A stretch of 64,000 bases of DNA from Clarireedia homoeocarpa (Eukaryota > Ascomycota > Leotiomycetes > Helotiales > Rutstroemiaceae): NCBI GenBank assembly GCA_001465935.1, contig LNKV01000026.1:305001-369000 (forward strand), in the 5' to 3' direction. A program made the position numbers and the translations under genes. Positions 61,912 to 64,000 of this stretch are shown in pieces; the first letter of the stretch is position 1, and the number at the start of each line of letters is the position of its first letter. The notes beneath the pieces were generated by a model. That model did no database searches and was not told where the DNA came from. It saw only the letters and a list, made by a program, of their open reading frames with translations.

Positions 61912-62500
61912 AATGGAATCGGTTTAGTGGGAGCATCAGAGAAGAACTAATGTGGGGTTCCTTAAAAAGTAGCATCTTCACATCGCATTGCATTGAATTG
62001 GGAGTGAGGACTTGCATCATATATCAACGTCAGCTTTTGTATATATAGCACAACTTTCCAGAATTTATTCTATTTCAAAATAGTGCACTGTACGCGTCAT
62101 ATTAGGCCATTCTCGATGCTGCCACGTAAAAGAAATTGTACCTAATTCGGAGAATAGATATGATGTGATATGCTGGGTGTTTCCGGGGAAGTTTCCGGGA
62201 AGAAGGGTAGAAGTTCGAGGGAGCCGAAGCTTATACATAATAGATTTTCACAATTGAATGGCTAAGTTCGATCGATTCCGCAGTTAGCTCTCTATTACCC
62301 TGCTCGGCCAGGTTTGTCTCCATATCCCTTAGCATCTTTTGCCACGATCTCGGGTTGTCATGATTTGAGAGCCCTCGAGAGCTACTAGTCTTGCTGGTTC
62401 CTATACCGATATAGCTAGAGAAAGACTGAGATGCCTTCGGACCATCAGCTTTGAATAATCGAGGGAAAAGAATCAAATTTCTGCTGACAATTCCTGCGCA
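61912..62500. other. 3' flank of the GH55 gene, no gene seen
   Basis: Short region between the GH55 stop and the candidate MITE. A minus-strand frame of 81 codons at 62231-62476 has no recognisable domain. Confidence 0.5.
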
Positions 62501-62964
62501 TAGGTTGCGGCAGAAGCCCAGCGGGTTGGGGCCCCACTGGGTGGGCTGAGAAAATGAAAACCCGGCCCACGACCTATGGGTTACCCACGATCCGTAGGTT
62601 ACCCATTACCCAGTGGGTAATAAGTTGGGTTATGGGTAATGGGTAGCTCACGGGTACTAGGCAATGACTAATCTATTATAGAAGAGACTGAGGTGGAGTT
62701 GAGAATATATAATATTTTAACTAGACAAAATTACAAGTCCAATTTTCGGTACAAAGAATAGTAGAAAGAGCATAATTTTGAGATTAGTAGAAATTATTTA
62801 CTATATAACTTCTTAGTCTACAATAGGTCTTGGGTTCTTGGCAGCCCACTGGGTAACCCATGGGCGGGACATCCCATTGTCCCATTACCCGCCCAGCCCA
62901 TGGGGACCCAGTGGGCGGGACAAGAAGTGGAAAACCCGGCACATGTGGCCCACGCCGCAGCCTA
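62501..62964. mobile_element. Candidate MITE (non-autonomous DNA transposon)
   Basis: A 464-bp segment bounded by 11-bp inverted repeats with one mismatch: TAGGTTGCGGC at 62501-62511 and GCCGCAGCCTA at 62954-62964. If the outer TA is counted as target site, it is a TA duplication. Both ends have subterminal GC-rich arrays of related words (GGGTTACCCA, CCCACTGGGT, CCCATGGG), while the core (about 62660-62830) is AT-rich with no ORF. Short size, imperfect inverted repeats, motif arrays and no coding capacity are as expected for a MITE. The superfamily is not clear; subterminal motif arrays occur in hAT elements, but no 8-bp duplication was found. Confidence 0.6.
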
Positions 62965-64000
62965 ATTACAAATAGCGTATTCTCTGGCTACGATATAATA
63001 GTATTATACCTTTGGAAGGGCCAGACCGGTGAATTTGCTCTCAGAACTTCGCAAGTTTTGAAATTTGATGTTGATAGTATACCTACTGTGAATACGAAAT
63101 CTAATTGTTGAGGGTTACAGCAGGTTGACACGTAGAATACTGCCTGTAGGTTTGAAAGGGACTTAAAGGTAAGAATAGTAACTTGATTGAGTCGACTGCT
63201 GCTGTTCAACTTGTCCAAACTCTACTGGGCTATCTACAATAGGAAGGACTCCTTATATAAGTGCTTTTTTTTATATTCATTTTAACGACCTGTGTGAGTC
63301 CGAGACTATAGTAGGTCGTCCAGCAGCTAGCTGCTGGCGGTATAGATTATTTTACAAAGAAGAAACTAACAAAACTCCTCTATCCAGTTATAGTATTCTT
63401 GACTTAACAGACTTCTCTTTAGACAAGTAACAGTTCCCTTAAGCTGCAGAAAAGAAGATAGCTACTCCAAGTTCCCTCTATCTTGTACGATAGTCACAAA
63501 GGGTTCTCGATAGCGAGAAGCAGCTTCAGATACCTTCCTTCAAGTTTTCCTTTATATAAGATACTAGCCTTTTTGTAGATATCAGCTAGTATCCGGTAAT
63601 TTACAGATAGTTCCTTTTTCTTATCTGATCAACGCCTTTCTTCTTTTCTTAAATTGTAAGAATTCGTTAGGAATCCCTTCTCCTTTCCCTAAGTTATAAA
63701 TATTATTGAGAATCCCTTCTCTTCAGTTTATAAAAATTTATTAAAAATCCTTTCTTCTTCCTTCAATTATAAAAATTCGTTGAGAATCGATCGTAGATCT
63801 TATATATTAACTACTCTTTTCTCTTTTCCCTAATCTAGATAAATCCTATTAATAATTATAACTTACTTTATTTCTTTTTATATTTTCGCCGAGGTTACGA
63901 TATACAAGTAGAAGTCGAAAGTAGAGAATTGTATTATAAAGCTATTCAGATTACAAAAATCCGTCGAGTATTGTTTGTAGGTGCAATAGTGTTATTAGAG
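62965..64000. repeat. AT-rich region with degenerate tandem repeats and a 16-bp palindrome
   Basis: From about 63240 the sequence is strongly AT-rich with long T/A/C tracts. Between about 63650 and 63790 it holds four degenerate units of roughly 35-45 bp, each with an AATCC(C/T)TTCT-like core and an ATAAAAATTCGTTGAGAA-like flank. A perfect 16-bp palindrome CAGCAGCTAGCTGCTG lies near 63320-63335. No gene was recognised. This may be the edge of an AT-rich, repeat-derived compartment. Confidence 0.55.

Overview
The window is nuclear DNA of a filamentous ascomycete (Pezizomycotina; the gene set and short-intron style would fit Leotiomycetes, but the class is an inference). The evidence is many spliced genes with 45-65 nt GT-AG introns, a Zn2Cys6 regulator, a secreted tyrosinase, a GH55 glucanase, a HET-domain relic and an ENA-type sodium ATPase. 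Genes lie on both strands with no operon logic. No rRNA, tRNA or CRISPR array was recognised.

Layout. 1-3041 (+): 3' part of an RNA-silencing RNA-dependent RNA polymerase, cut by the window edge. 4469-6892 (-): Zn2Cys6 transcription factor. 7478-9599 (-): secreted tyrosinase. 11147-14820 (-): RNA polymerase I second-largest subunit. 16531-17429 (+): Arl8-type small GTPase. 17.4-26.9 kb is a gene-poor zone with a decayed HET-domain gene, a decayed and 5'-truncated esterase/FG-GAP/chitin-binding gene, and an orphan ORF on the opposite strand. 27047-30468 (-): ENA-type P-type ATPase. 31598-32161 (-): small secreted protein whose frame contains a TGA. 33438-35802 (-): exomer ChAP-family TPR protein, divergent from an amidohydrolase at 36419-39614 (+). 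39914-40870 (+): coiled-coil protein. 41690-47387 (+): HIR complex subunit Hir3. 48407-49089 (+): small secreted protein. 49392-50147 (-): riboflavin synthase. 51200-51559 (+): small acidic conserved-looking protein. 51761-53146 (-): BCS1-like AAA ATPase. 53.1-59.2 kb is a second gene-poor zone with a SulP sulfate-transporter pseudogene. 59187-61911 (+): secreted GH55 beta-1,3-glucanase. 62501-62964 is a candidate MITE, followed to the window end by AT-rich, degenerately repetitive DNA.

Housekeeping genes (Pol I, Arl8, Hir3, riboflavin synthase, BCS1, exomer) alternate with accessory secreted or defence-type genes, and the decayed genes sit in two clear islands. I found no convincing previously undescribed multi-gene system. 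The most unusual items are the candidate MITE, three independent pseudogenes, the truncation junction at about 26.47 kb, and an ATG-only first exon in the Hir3 gene. Exon boundaries were read by eye from splice consensus and frame continuity.
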